Shown: positions 54,455 through 62,638 of the stretch, in pieces
How the letters are laid out: every line of letters starts with the position of its first letter
Numbering within the stretch: the first letter of the stretch is position 1
Origin: Amycolatopsis saalfeldensis
Lineage (GTDB): Bacteria > Actinomycetota > Actinomycetes > Mycobacteriales > Pseudonocardiaceae
DNA length: 64,000 nt
Reading direction: 5' to 3'
NCBI RefSeq assembly: GCF_900110575.1
Contig: NZ_FOEF01000004.1
Coordinates: forward strand, 186,001-250,000
Position numbers and translations under genes: made by a program
The notes under the pieces: model-generated
What the model saw: only the letters and a program-made list of their open reading frames with translations
Told to the model about the DNA's origin: nothing
Databases searched by the model: none

Positions 54455-55067
54455 GACCGCCCGCCCGCGCCGGGTGGCCGCCGTGCCACCCGTGCCGGGC
54501 GAATCCGGCGCACCGGCGGCGCCCACGCCCGAGGAGCTGATGGGCCGGGTCGCCAAGGGCGACGAGCGCGCGTTCGAGCTGCTCTACGACCAGCTGTCCG
54601 GGCCGGTCTACGGCCTGGTCCGCCGGATCGTGCGCGACACCGCCCAGTCCGAGGAGGTGGCGCAGGAGGTCCTGATCGAGCTGTGGAAGACGGCCACCCG
54701 CTACTCCGCCGACAAGGGCAGCGCGCTGAACTGGGCGATGACCCTGGCCCACCGCCGGGCCGTGGACCGGGTCCGCTCCGCGCGGGCGAGCACCGAACGC
54801 GAGCAGAAGGCGACGTTCGAGGCGGCCAGGGAACGCCCGTTCGACGAGGTGGCCGAGTCGGTCACCGCGAGCCTGGAGCGCTCGCAGGTGCGGCGGTGCC
54901 TGAAGTTCCTCACGGAGCTGCAGCGCGAGTCCGTGCTCCTGGCCTACTACCAGGGCTACACCTACCGCGAGGTCGCCGACGTGCTGGCGACCCCGCAGGG
55001 GACGATCAAGACGAGGATGCGTGACGGGCTGATCCGGCTGCGCGACTGCCTGGGGGTGACGGCATGA
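54447..55067 (+). CDS. sigK: ECF RNA polymerase sigma factor SigK
   Basis: 206 aa. Region 2 covers about 30-100 (LLYDQLSGPVYGLVRRIV, SEEVAQEVLIELWKTATRY, NWAMTLAHRRAVDRVR). Region 4 lies at about 145-200 (CLKFLTELQRESVLLAYYQGYTYREVADVLATPQGTIKTRMRDGLIRLRDCL). The neighbours rskA, DUF1365, FAD oxidoreductase, ufaA1 and DUF1295 are those of mycobacterial sigK. Transcribed from the SigK-type promoter at 52361, so positive autoregulation is expected. The ATG at 54447 follows GGAGGAC and overlaps the previous stop. Confidence 0.92.
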   Translation: MDETARPRRVAAVPPVPGESGAPAAPTPEELMGRVAKGDERAFELLYDQLSGPVYGLVRRIVRDTAQSEEVAQEVLIELWKTATRYSADKGSALNWAMTLAHRRAVDRVRSARASTEREQKATFEAARERPFDEVAESVTASLERSQVRRCLKFLTELQRESVLLAYYQGYTYREVADVLATPQGTIKTRMRDGLIRLRDCLGVTA

Positions 55068-55828
55068 CGACGCCGGACATGCACACGTTGACCGGTGCGT
55101 ACGCGCTCGACGCCCTGTCGGACATCGAGCGCGCGCAGTTCCGCCGCCACCTCGAGCAGTGCGAAGCCTGCGCGCAGGAGGTCCGTGAACTGCAGGCGAC
55201 CGCGGGACGGCTCGGCGCGGCGATGGCCGAGGAGCCGCCGCCCGAGCTGAAGAACCGCGTGCTCGCGGCGATGCGCACCACCCGCCAGCTCCCGCCCGAC
55301 ATCGTGGCGGAGCCACAGGAGGAGCCGCGCGCCCGCCGTCGCTGGGCGCTGGGCGTCGCCGCGGCCGCCGCGGTCGTCGGCCTCGCGCTGGCCGGGGTGT
55401 TCGGCGGCGTCGCGCTGCACACCCAGGGCCAGCTGACCACCGCCCAGCAGCAGCTCGGGCAGGCCCGCGACCGCTACCAGCCGGTGTCGCAGCTGCTGGC
55501 CGCGCCGGACGTGAAGACCGCGCACACGGCCGCGTCCGGTGGCGGCGGCGGGACCGTGCTGGTCTCGAAGCAGCTCGACCGCATGATGTTCCTGGAAGAC
55601 GGCCTGCCGCCGTACCCGGCTGGGCACGTCTACCAGGCCTGGCTGATGGGCCCGGGCGTCGAGCCGCGCCCGGTCGGCCTGCTGCCCGGCGGCCCGGACG
55701 GCTCGCTCGTCATGGCCGACGGGCTCGGCCGCGCCGACCAGGTCGGGATCAGCGTGGAGCAGGCCGGCGGCTCGCCCACCGGGAAGCCGTCGTCCGACGT
55801 CGTCCTCGTGCTGCCGATGCCGGCGTGA
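55064..55828 (+). CDS. rskA: Membrane-bound anti-sigma-K factor RskA
   Basis: 254 aa. The cytoplasmic anti-sigma domain (MHTLTGAYALDALSDIERAQFRRHLEQCEACAQEVREL) carries His and two Cys of a zinc-type ASD. One membrane helix (WALGVAAAAAVVGLALAGVFGGVAL, near residue 95-118) is followed by the extracytoplasmic RskA C-terminal domain (MFLEDGLPPYPAGHVYQAWLMGPG). It sequesters SigK until cleaved by regulated proteolysis. Start ATG overlaps the sigK stop (ATGA), keeping the two in balance. Confidence 0.92.
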   Translation: MTTPDMHTLTGAYALDALSDIERAQFRRHLEQCEACAQEVRELQATAGRLGAAMAEEPPPELKNRVLAAMRTTRQLPPDIVAEPQEEPRARRRWALGVAAAAAVVGLALAGVFGGVALHTQGQLTTAQQQLGQARDRYQPVSQLLAAPDVKTAHTAASGGGGGTVLVSKQLDRMMFLEDGLPPYPAGHVYQAWLMGPGVEPRPVGLLPGGPDGSLVMADGLGRADQVGISVEQAGGSPTGKPSSDVVLVLPMPA

Positions 55829-55840
55829 TTTTCCGGCTGT

Positions 55841-55878
55841 AGCAGACCGCCGGGCGCCGCCTCGCCGGCGCCCCTGCT
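55841..55878 (+). terminator. Terminator after rskA
   Basis: GGGCGCCG (55852-55859) and CGGCGCCC (55866-55873) form an 8-bp stem with a 6-base loop. AGCAG/CTGCT outer pairs and TCTTG follow. This ends the sigK operon before ftsZ. Confidence 0.65.
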
Positions 55879-55982
55879 CTTGCGCCCGCGTTCGTGTTGT
55901 GGCAAAACACCTTTGCCGCACACGGCGTGGCTACTGGATTCGAGCCAGCCCGGTGCCTACCGTCCTGCTCTAACGCCGGTGG

Positions 55983-55995
55983 TTGACATAACTCT
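55983..55995 (+). promoter_or_regulatory. Conserved TTGACATAACTCT element upstream of ftsZ
   Basis: TTGACA at 55983-55988 runs directly into TAACTCT, with AGTTGAGGGTGAGGGTT just downstream, in the 242-base gap before ftsZ. Similar TTGACATAAC sequences precede ftsZ in mycobacteria as I recall. A strong -10 at the usual distance is not evident, so the exact start is unresolved. Confidence 0.5.
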
Positions 55996-56070
55996 GATTC
56001 TCGAGTTGAGGGTGAGGGTTGCGGCTCCGGCGGGCAGCACGAGCACATCACGATCAGGAAGGCGGACCCG

Positions 56071-57372
56071 ATGACGCCCCCGCACAACTACCTTGCGGTG
56101 ATCAAGGTCGTCGGCATCGGCGGCGGCGGCGTGAACGCCGTGAACCGGATGATCGAGGTCGGCCTCAAAGGTGTCGAGTTCATCGCGGTGAACACCGACG
56201 CCCAGGCACTGCTCATGTCCGACGCCGATGTCAAGCTCGACATCGGCCGCGAACTCACCCGTGGCCTCGGCGCCGGCGCCGCGCCCGAAGTGGGCCAGAA
56301 GGCCGCGGAGGACCACCGCGAAGAGATCGAAGAGGTCATCAAGGGCGCCGACATGGTGTTCGTGACGGCCGGCGAGGGCGGTGGCACCGGAACCGGCGGC
56401 GCCCCCGTGGTCGCGCAGATCGCCCGCAAGCTGGGCGCGCTGACCATAGGCGTCGTCACCCGCCCGTTCACCTTCGAGGGCAAGCGCCGCGGCAAGCAGG
56501 CCGAGGACGGCATCCAGCAGCTGCGCAACGAGTGCGACACGCTGATCGTGATCCCGAACGACCGGCTGCTGCAGCTCGGCGACATCGGCGTGTCCCTGAT
56601 GGACGCGTTCCGCTCGGCCGACGAGGTGCTGCTCTCCGGTGTCCAGGGCATCACCGACCTGATCACCACGCCGGGCCTGATCAACCTGGACTTCGCCGAC
56701 GTGAAGAGCGTGATGTCCGGCGCTGGCTCCGCGCTGATGGGCATCGGCTCGGCGCGCGGGGAGGGCCGCGCCATCCAGGCGGCGGAGAAGGCGATCAACT
56801 CGCCGCTGCTGGAGGCGTCCATGGACGGCGCCCACGGCGCGCTGCTGTCCATCGCGGGCGGCTCCGACCTCGGCCTGTTCGAGATCAACGAGGCCGCTTC
56901 GCTGGTGCAGGAGTCCGCGCACCCGGACGCGAACATCATCTTCGGCACGATCATCGACGACTCGCTCGGTGACGAGGTCCGGGTCACCGTGATCGCGGCC
57001 GGCTTCGACGCGGGCGCGCCGACGCACAAGAAGCTCGACCCGCCGGCGTTCGGCTCGCGCTCGGGCGGCAGCACGGCCACCGCCACCTCCGGGCACGTGG
57101 GCAACGGGCAGCCGCTCGCCGCGCCGCCGTCCGGGGCCACGCCGGTGCCGCCTTCGAGCGGCTCGGGCTACCCGGTCGCGCCGCCGCGCACGCACCCGCC
57201 GCTCCCGCAGCCCGGCACCCCGCCGGGCGGCCTGCCCCAGCCGGGCGGCGGCTCGCGCGGCTACTCGCCGATCGGCTCCGGCAACGGCGGCAGCCTGCCC
57301 AGCCGTCCGGCCACGGTGCACGACGACCCCTCCGACGACGAGGTCGACGTGCCGCCGTTCATGCGCCGGTAA
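56071..57372 (+). CDS. ftsZ: Cell-division GTPase FtsZ
   Basis: 433 aa. The GTPase core has [19 protein letters not shown], the tubulin signature [21 protein letters not shown] and the T7 loop [12 protein letters not shown] long Pro/Gly/Ser linker (about 325-418) leads to the conserved tail [12 protein letters not shown], which binds SepF and FtsW. It assembles the cytokinetic ring. The ATG at 56071 follows GGAAGGCGG. It is cut off from ftsQ by an 8-kb block and therefore depends on its own promoter. Confidence 0.97.
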   Translation: MTPPHNYLAVIKVVGIGGGGVNAVNRMIEVGLKGVEFIAVNTDAQALLMSDADVKLDIGRELTRGLGAGAAPEVGQKAAEDHREEIEEVIKGADMVFVTAGEGGGTGTGGAPVVAQIARKLGALTIGVVTRPFTFEGKRRGKQAEDGIQQLRNECDTLIVIPNDRLLQLGDIGVSLMDAFRSADEVLLSGVQGITDLITTPGLINLDFADVKSVMSGAGSALMGIGSARGEGRAIQAAEKAINSPLLEASMDGAHGALLSIAGGSDLGLFEINEAASLVQESAHPDANIIFGTIIDDSLGDEVRVTVIAAGFDAGAPTHKKLDPPAFGSRSGGSTATATSGHVGNGQPLAAPPSGATPVPPSSGSGYPVAPPRTHPPLPQPGTPPGGLPQPGGGSRGYSPIGSGNGGSLPSRPATVHDDPSDDEVDVPPFMRR

Positions 57373-57385
57373 GCACCGTTTTCCC

Positions 57386-57428
57386 GCGGCGAAGGCCACC
57401 TCGGACCGATCGAGGTGGCCTTCGCCGC
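57386..57428 (+). terminator. Terminator after ftsZ
   Basis: Perfect 18-bp arms (57386-57403 and 57411-57428, beginning GCGGCGAAGGCCACCTCG) around a 7-base loop. No T-run. It partly isolates ftsZ from the downstream genes. Confidence 0.8.
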
Positions 57429-57491
57429 GTTCGTGGCCCCTGGGCGGGAAACGACCCTGGGTCCAAGACGACGCAGTGGGAGGATGGCCGG

Positions 57492-58199
57492 GTGCGAGTA
57501 CGACGAGTGGTCACGACCAGGGCGGGCGGCGCTTCCCGCCCGCCGTACGACACCTTCAACCTCGGCGGCCATGTCGGTGACGAGGACGGCGACGTCTTCG
57601 CCAACCGCAAGCGGCTGGCCACTGAGCTGGGCCTGGCCGAGGACCGGCTGGCCTGGATGGAGCAGGTGCACGGCCGCACGGCGACGATCGTCGACGGCAC
57701 CGAGACCGCCGCGGCCGAGGCGACCGACGCGCTCGTGACGGCCGAGCCCGGCGTCGCGCTCGTGGTGCTCGTCGCCGACTGCGTGCCGGTCCTGCTGGCC
57801 GACCCCGAGGCCGGCGTCGTCGCGGCAGTCCACGCGGGACGGGTCGGCGCGCGCGTCGGCGTGGTTCCCGCGGCGCTGGCGGCGATGCGCGAGCTGGGCG
57901 CCGAACCCGGCCGCACCGAGGCCCTGCTGGGCCCGGCCATCTGCGGCGACTGCTACGAGGTGCCCGCGGAGATGGCGGCCGACGTCGAGAAGCACGTTCC
58001 CGGCAGCGCGGCCAAGACCCGCAAGGGCACGCCGGGCCTCGACCTGCGCGCGGGGCTGTGGCGGCAGCTCGCCGACCACGGCGTCGGCAAGATCGGCGTG
58101 GACCCGCGCTGCACCGCGGAGGACAAGACGCTGTTCAGCTACCGCCGCGACGGCACCACCGGCCGGATCGCGGGCATCACCTGGCTGGAGGCCCAGTGA
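57492..58199 (+). CDS. pgeF: Peptidoglycan editing factor PgeF (YfiH/laccase-domain)
   Basis: 235 aa. Conserved blocks are VRRVVTTRAGGASRPPYDTFNLGGHVGDE, WMEQVHGRTA, VALVVLVADCVPVLLAD, AAVHAGRVGARVGV and LGPAICGDCYEVPAEM. Zinc-type cysteines and histidine of the active site (DC, VHAG, CGDCY) are kept. The enzyme removes mis-incorporated L-serine from peptidoglycan precursors in E. coli. It lies directly after ftsZ as in most actinobacteria. GTG at 57492 follows GGGAGG. Confidence 0.92.
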   Translation: MRVRRVVTTRAGGASRPPYDTFNLGGHVGDEDGDVFANRKRLATELGLAEDRLAWMEQVHGRTATIVDGTETAAAEATDALVTAEPGVALVVLVADCVPVLLADPEAGVVAAVHAGRVGARVGVVPAALAAMRELGAEPGRTEALLGPAICGDCYEVPAEMAADVEKHVPGSAAKTRKGTPGLDLRAGLWRQLADHGVGKIGVDPRCTAEDKTLFSYRRDGTTGRIAGITWLEAQ

Positions 58200-58245
58200 G
58201 CGGAGCGGCCGTCGTGTGTCCACAGTGGTCCGGCGGGGGTGCCCG

Positions 58246-58977
58246 ATGACGGACGACCGCCAGGGCGAGCTGGCCGCTTCCCTCAAGGCGGTCGAGGAGC
58301 GGATCGCCGCCGCCTGCGCGGCCGCCGGCCGGGCCCGCGGCGAGGTGCGCCTGCTCGGCGTCACCAAGACCTTCCCGGCGGCCGACGCCGCCCTGCTCAC
58401 CGACCTCGGCCTGACGCAGCTCGCGGAGAACCGCGACCAGGAGGCCGGGCCGAAGGCGGCCGAGGTGGCCCGGCTGCGCCCGGACGCGGCGCCGCGCTGG
58501 CACATGGTCGGCAGCCTGCAGCGCAACAAGGCCCGCTCCGTGGTCCGGTGGGCGGCCGAGGTCCAGTCGGTCGACTCCGCCCGGCTGGCCGACGCGCTCG
58601 GCCGGGCCGTCGGTCACGCACAGGAGGCGGGGGAGCGCGCCGAGCCGCTCGACGTGCTGATCCAGGTGAGCCTCGACGGTGACCCCGCGCGGGGCGGGAC
58701 GCCGCTCGGCGACCTCGCCGCGCTCGCCGACCACATCGCCCGTGTGGGGGAGTTGCGACTGCGCGGCGTGATGGCCGTGGCCCCCCTCGGCGAGGACCCG
58801 GACCGCGCGTTCGCCCGCCTGGTCCAGGCATCGGGGCGGCTGCGTGAAGATCACCCGAATGCCGTAGAAGTCTCCGCCGGAATGAGCCATGATCTCGAAC
58901 AGGCGATCACGCACGGCTCGACCTGTGTGCGTGTCGGAACCGCGCTGCTCGGTGGGCGCGGTTTAGCCTCGCCGTAG
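58246..58977 (+). CDS. yggS: Pyridoxal-phosphate homeostasis protein YggS/PLPBP
   Basis: 243 aa from the ATG at 58246. [23 protein letters not shown] contains the PLP-binding lysine near residue 40. [26 protein letters not shown] and the C-terminal [28 protein letters not shown] complete the family. It is a PLP carrier or homeostasis protein with an alanine-racemase-like barrel. Located between pgeF and sepF, a fixed order in actinobacterial and firmicute division clusters. A GTG at 58216 is a less likely start. Confidence 0.94.
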   Translation: MTDDRQGELAASLKAVEERIAAACAAAGRARGEVRLLGVTKTFPAADAALLTDLGLTQLAENRDQEAGPKAAEVARLRPDAAPRWHMVGSLQRNKARSVVRWAAEVQSVDSARLADALGRAVGHAQEAGERAEPLDVLIQVSLDGDPARGGTPLGDLAALADHIARVGELRLRGVMAVAPLGEDPDRAFARLVQASGRLREDHPNAVEVSAGMSHDLEQAITHGSTCVRVGTALLGGRGLASP

Positions 58978-59057
58978 GGAGTCCGCGTGGCCGTCACGTT
59001 TCGTGTGCGGCCGGGTGGGGTAGCACGGTGCGGGAGCGGCTAGGGCTAGGGAGAGGC

Positions 59058-59651
59058 ATGAGCGCGCTGCAGAAGCTGAAGGCCTACTTCGGGATGGTGC
59101 CCGCAGACGAAGACGGCTACGAGGTCGAGGACGAAGAGTACCGCCGTGGTTACGACGACGAGTACGACACCTACGACGAGCCGCCGGCACGATCCAGGTC
59201 ACGGTACCGCGAGGCCGATGACACGTACGACGAGCCCGCGCCGCGGTCCCGGTCACGGTCGGTCACGGCCGAGCCGACCACGCACGGCGCGCTGGCCGTC
59301 GACCGCCAGCCCGAGCCGGTCGCCCGGCTGCGCCCGCTTTCGGAGCCGGTGCGGACGCCGGCGCGCGACGCGCTCAGCCGGATCAAGACGCTGCACATGA
59401 CGAGCTACGTCGAGGCGCGCCAGATCGGCGAGCACTACCGCGAGGGCATCCCGGTGATCATCAACCTCACCGAGATGGAGAACGCGGACGCGAAGCGGCT
59501 CGTCGACTTCTCCGCGGGGCTCGCCTTCGCGTTGCGGGGCTCGATGGACAAGGTCACCAACAAGGTGTTCCTTCTCTCACCGCCGGACGTCGACGTGACG
59601 GCTGAGGACCGCAGGCGGATCGCCGAGGGCGGATTGTTCCTGCGCGGCTGA
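59058..59651 (+). CDS. sepF: Cell-division protein SepF
   Basis: 197 aa from the ATG at 59058. The N-terminal amphipathic helix ([14 protein letters not shown]) binds membrane. An acidic/Arg-Ser linker holds a tandem repeat ([13 protein letters not shown] and [13 protein letters not shown]). The SepF core starts [31 protein letters not shown] and ends [25 protein letters not shown]. SepF anchors FtsZ to the membrane and replaces FtsA in actinobacteria. Ribosome site GGGAGAGG. Confidence 0.95.
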   Translation: MSALQKLKAYFGMVPADEDGYEVEDEEYRRGYDDEYDTYDEPPARSRSRYREADDTYDEPAPRSRSRSVTAEPTTHGALAVDRQPEPVARLRPLSEPVRTPARDALSRIKTLHMTSYVEARQIGEHYREGIPVIINLTEMENADAKRLVDFSAGLAFALRGSMDKVTNKVFLLSPPDVDVTAEDRRRIAEGGLFLRG

Positions 59652-59744
59652 TCAGGCCGGACCGCTGAGCGCAGCAGAACGTGATTTTGTCGACTCGATG
59701 GGATGTCGCGGCCGCTGGCTGCGGCTTCTCCGTGGGTCCCCCGC

Positions 59745-59750
59745 TAGAGT
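59745..59750 (+). promoter_or_regulatory. -10 element of a leaderless yggT transcript
   Basis: TAGAGT ends 6 bases before the GTG of yggT with no ribosome site in between; transcription likely starts at the GTG. Confidence 0.5.
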
Positions 59751-59756
59751 GGTCGC

Positions 59757-60041
59757 GTGAATGCTGTGTGGCTGGTGGTCTGGTACGTGCTGTTCGCCTT
59801 CTGGCTGCTCTTGACGGCGCGTATCGTGATCGAGCTTGTGCGCACCTTCGCGCGTGAGTGGCGTCCCGCCGGAGGGGTTGCGGTCACGCTCGAGACCATC
59901 TACACAGTGACCGACCCGCCGGTTCGTCTGTTCAGACGAATGATCCCGATGGTTCGGATCGGCGGGATGGGACTGGACTTATCGATTATGGTGCTGCTGT
60001 TGGTTGTGTTCTTTGCGATGCAACTGGCAACTCCCAGGTGA
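59757..60041 (+). CDS. yggT: YggT-family membrane protein
   Basis: 94 aa. Two hydrophobic segments (VWLVVWYVLFAFWLLLTARIVIELV and GLDLSIMVLLLVVFFAMQLA) flank a loop with the family motif VTDPPVRLFRRMIPMVRIGGMGLDLS. The YggT family accompanies sepF and divIVA in actinobacteria and firmicutes; function is unknown, with links to osmotic tolerance and septum positioning proposed elsewhere. GTG start at 59757 fits the leaderless promoter. Confidence 0.93.
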   Translation: MNAVWLVVWYVLFAFWLLLTARIVIELVRTFAREWRPAGGVAVTLETIYTVTDPPVRLFRRMIPMVRIGGMGLDLSIMVLLLVVFFAMQLATPR

Positions 60042-60093
60042 TCGGGGAAACTTGGGTGGACCCTGCAGGCCATGGAGTGCGTGAGGTGATCTG

Positions 60094-60945
60094 ATGTCGT
60101 TGACCCCCGCTGACGTGCATAACGTCGCGTTCAGCAAGCCGCCCATCGGCAAGAGGGGCTACAACGAGGACGAGGTGGACGCGTTCCTCGACCTGGTGGA
60201 GACCGAGCTTGCCCGGTTGATCGAGGACAACAACGAGCTGCGGCAGCAGGTCGAACAGCTCGACAACGAGCTGGAATCGACCCGCGGTGAGCTCGAGAAC
60301 GCGAAGGTGAGCGGTCCACCGCCGGTGCGGGAAGAGCCCTCCCGCCGTCTGGCGCCCGTGCCGCCCCCCGCTTCGGCGATGGAGCAGACACAGGCCCATT
60401 CGATGGTCGGTGGTGACAGTGGCGAGCCGAACGTCCAGGCCGCCAAGGTCCTCGGCCTGGCCCAGGAGATGGCCGACCGGCTGACCGCCGAGGCCAAGAC
60501 CGAGTCCGACGGCATGCTGGCGGAGGCTCGGACCAAGTCCGAGCAGCTGCTCTCCGATGCCAGGGCGAAGTCCGACTCGATGGTCAACGAAGCCCGCACG
60601 CGGGCCGAGACCATGCTGAACGACGCGCGCACGCGGGCCGAGACGCTGGAGCGTCAGGCCCGTGACAAGGCGACCACGATGGAACGCGAGTCGCAGCGCA
60701 AGTACACCGAGACGATGAACAACCTGAACGCCGAGAAGGGCGCTCTGGGCAAGAAGATCGAGGAGCTGCGCACGATCGAGCGGGAGTACCGCACGAGGCT
60801 GCGCGGATTCCTCGAGTCCCAGCTGCGTGAGCTCGACGACCGTGGTTCGGCGGCGCCGGCTTCGGCCTCGTCGAACTCGGGCCAGCCGGCCGGCTCCGGC
60901 AACGGCCAGGGCTACTCGTTCGGCCCGCGGGCCGAAGCGGGCTGA
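60094..60945 (+). CDS. wag31: DivIVA/Wag31 polar growth protein
   Basis: 283 aa. The DivIVA N-domain reads [37 protein letters not shown], with the membrane-inserting FSKPP-GKRGY loop. A central linker follows, then a long coiled coil with 11-residue repeats ([44 protein letters not shown]). The tail is Ser/Gly/Gln-rich. It recognises curved membrane at cell poles and directs apical wall growth. In mycobacteria it is phosphorylated by PknA/B at a threonine of the linker. ATG follows GTGAGGTGAT. Confidence 0.96.
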   Translation: MSLTPADVHNVAFSKPPIGKRGYNEDEVDAFLDLVETELARLIEDNNELRQQVEQLDNELESTRGELENAKVSGPPPVREEPSRRLAPVPPPASAMEQTQAHSMVGGDSGEPNVQAAKVLGLAQEMADRLTAEAKTESDGMLAEARTKSEQLLSDARAKSDSMVNEARTRAETMLNDARTRAETLERQARDKATTMERESQRKYTETMNNLNAEKGALGKKIEELRTIEREYRTRLRGFLESQLRELDDRGSAAPASASSNSGQPAGSGNGQGYSFGPRAEAG

Positions 60946-60952
60946 GTCTTGT

Positions 60953-61000
60953 TGTGTGACAGTTTCGCTGTGTGACGTTCTCGCTGTGTGACAGCCCCGT
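60953..61000 (+). repeat. Three perfect-period 16-base repeats after wag31
   Basis: TGTGTGAC begins units at 60953, 60969 and 60985, each 16 bases (unit tails AGTTTCGC, GTTCTCGC, AGCCCCGT). The last unit runs into the terminator. Confidence 0.85.
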
Positions 61001-61031
61001 CGTCCGCCGGATCCCGGCGACGGCGGGGCTT
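60993..61031 (+). terminator. Terminator after wag31
   Basis: AGCCCCGTCG...CGGCGGGGCT forms a GC-rich stem with an inner CCGCCGG/CCGGCG pairing, followed by TTTCG. Confidence 0.75.
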
Positions 61032-61135
61032 TCGCCGTGCGCGCGGTCGTGCCCGCCACGGAAAGCACTTGCGGGAGTACGGGGCGTGGGCGTTTCGTGA
61101 CCGGAGTATTCCACCGGTTCGTGCTCTAATTCAGC

Positions 61136-61813
61136 GTGCTCTACATCGTCCTCGTTCTGGTGCTGGCGGCGCTCGCGCTGCTCGTCACGGCCCTCATCAC
61201 GGCCACCTCGCTGTGGGCCTGGGTCTCCATCGGCCTGTCGGTGCTCGCCGGGCTGATCCTGCTCGTCGACTGGCTCCGCCGCCGCAAGCGGGCCGCCGCG
61301 GCCGAACCGTCCACGGAGGACAGTGCCGACGCCGAGGACAGCGCGGACGCAAAAGACACCAAGGACGCCGGGGACACCGCCGAGGACGCGGACAAGGAAG
61401 ACGCGGAGGCGACCGCTCTCCTCCCCTCCACGGGTGAACTCGGCGATCCGGCGGACGTGCCGGACCCGGTGATCGAGCCGGAAGACGAGCCCGAACCGGC
61501 CGCTGCCGAGACCACTGCCGCGGACTCGCCCGCGCCCGCCGCGGCTGTCGCGACCAAGATCACCAAAGCGGATCCCGCCCGTGAGAACGCTCCCGGCGAG
61601 GAGGAGACGGCCGCCGACGATCTGGCGATCGTCTCGGACCTCGAGGACGAGGTGGTCGTCGTCGACGAGTACCCCCGCTACCACCTGGTGGACTGCGGCT
61701 GGCTCTCCGGCCGCGACACCATCCCGATCGCCGTCGGCGAGGCCCGGCAGCTCGGCTTCACCCCGTGCGCCCGCTGCGGCCCGGACGCCGTGCTCGCCGC
61801 CGCCCACCGCTGA
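61136..61813 (+). CDS. Membrane protein with C-terminal zinc-knuckle-like motif (Rv2144c-like)
   Basis: 225 aa. Two membrane helices at the N-terminus (LYIVLVLVLAALALLVTALI and LWAWVSIGLSVLAGLILLVDWL) are followed by a 110-residue acidic, Ala/Asp/Glu-rich linker. A short conserved end, RYHLVDCGWLSGRDTIPIAVGEARQLGFTPCARCGPD, has the H-x3-C...C-x2-C spacing of small metal-binding knuckles. Position after wag31 matches mycobacterial Rv2144c. Role unknown; linkage suggests a division or polar-growth accessory. GTG at 61136 follows CTCTAATTC closely, with no ribosome site, so it may be leaderless. Confidence 0.78.
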   Translation: MLYIVLVLVLAALALLVTALITATSLWAWVSIGLSVLAGLILLVDWLRRRKRAAAAEPSTEDSADAEDSADAKDTKDAGDTAEDADKEDAEATALLPSTGELGDPADVPDPVIEPEDEPEPAAAETTAADSPAPAAAVATKITKADPARENAPGEEETAADDLAIVSDLEDEVVVVDEYPRYHLVDCGWLSGRDTIPIAVGEARQLGFTPCARCGPDAVLAAAHR

Positions 61814-61826
61814 AGCCGCGCTTTCC

Positions 61827-62573
61827 TCAGATCGTCACACCCAGCACGTCACGCAGAGCGACCGCGCCCTCCGGGGTGAGGCGGACGGCTCGGTGGGCCT
61901 CCGCGCGGCGGCGCAGCCAGCCCGCGTCCAGCAGCCGGCCGGTCAGCGCCGCGCCCAGCGCGCCCGCCAGGTGGTGGCGCTGCTCGCTCCAGTCGAGGCA
62001 GAAGCGCAGCAGTGGGCGGCGGCTCGCGGACACCGCGGCGAGGTCCACCCCCAGCGCGCCGAACACGGTCCCGGCGGCCGGGCCCAGTGCGTACGGATGT
62101 TCCTTGAGCTGTGCGGAAATCCGGTCCCCGTCGCGACGCGTCGTGTCCGGCCGGCCATCCACGGTGACCAAGGCGTCCCGCTCCAGCAAGGCCGCGGTGA
62201 CGGCGACGCCCAGCCGTCCGGCGACGTGGTCGTAACAGGTCCGCGCGGACCGAAGGGCCTCCGCCCGCGTGCCCTCCTTCAGCGAACGCACCGGCCGGGC
62301 GGGGGAGAATCGCGCCAGCGTCTCCAGGAGTTCCGGCGCCGGGCCGGCGAGCCGGTAGAACCGGTGCCGCCCGGAGCGTTCCGCGGTGAGCAGGCCCGCG
62401 TCGAGCAGTTTGGCCAGGTGCGCGCTGACCCCCTGCGCCGAAAGGCCGGCTTCGGCCGCGAGCACGGACGCGGCCAGTGAACGGCCGTCCGCGAGCGCCA
62501 GCAGCACGCGCACCCGCGCCCGGTCGGCGAACAGCGCGGCGGTGCGGGCGATGTCGGCGTCTCCTTCGAGCAT
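61827..62573 (-). CDS. ArsR-type winged-helix transcriptional regulator
   Basis: 248 aa from the ATG at 62573. The N-terminal HTH (ARTAALFADRARVRVLLALADGRSLAASVLAAEAGLSAQGVSAHLAKLLDAGLL) matches ArsR/SmtB repressors. The C-terminal 150 residues form a second domain (YDHVAGRLGVAVTAALLERDAL and following) without the usual Cys metal sites, suggesting an organic ligand. Divergent from the MFS transporter gene 65 bases away, so it probably represses it. Convergent with the preceding membrane-protein gene, 13 bases apart. Confidence 0.85.
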   Translation of the reverse strand: MLEGDADIARTAALFADRARVRVLLALADGRSLAASVLAAEAGLSAQGVSAHLAKLLDAGLLTAERSGRHRFYRLAGPAPELLETLARFSPARPVRSLKEGTRAEALRSARTCYDHVAGRLGVAVTAALLERDALVTVDGRPDTTRRDGDRISAQLKEHPYALGPAAGTVFGALGVDLAAVSASRRPLLRFCLDWSEQRHHLAGALGAALTGRLLDAGWLRRRAEAHRAVRLTPEGAVALRDVLGVTI

Positions 62574-62580
62574 GCCCCCA

Positions 62581-62615
62581 GGGTGCACCCGGCACACTTC
62601 CACCGCGACGGAAGT
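62581..62615. promoter_or_regulatory. Operator-like palindromes in the divergent regulator/transporter gap
   Basis: GGGTGCACCC is a perfect 10-base palindrome at 62581-62590. ACTTCC-N8-GGAAGT is a 6-bp inverted repeat at 62596-62615. Both lie between the two divergent start codons and are candidate binding sites for the ArsR-type regulator. Confidence 0.5.
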
Positions 62616-62638
62616 TTTCGCGCGGTCCACTGGGGACC

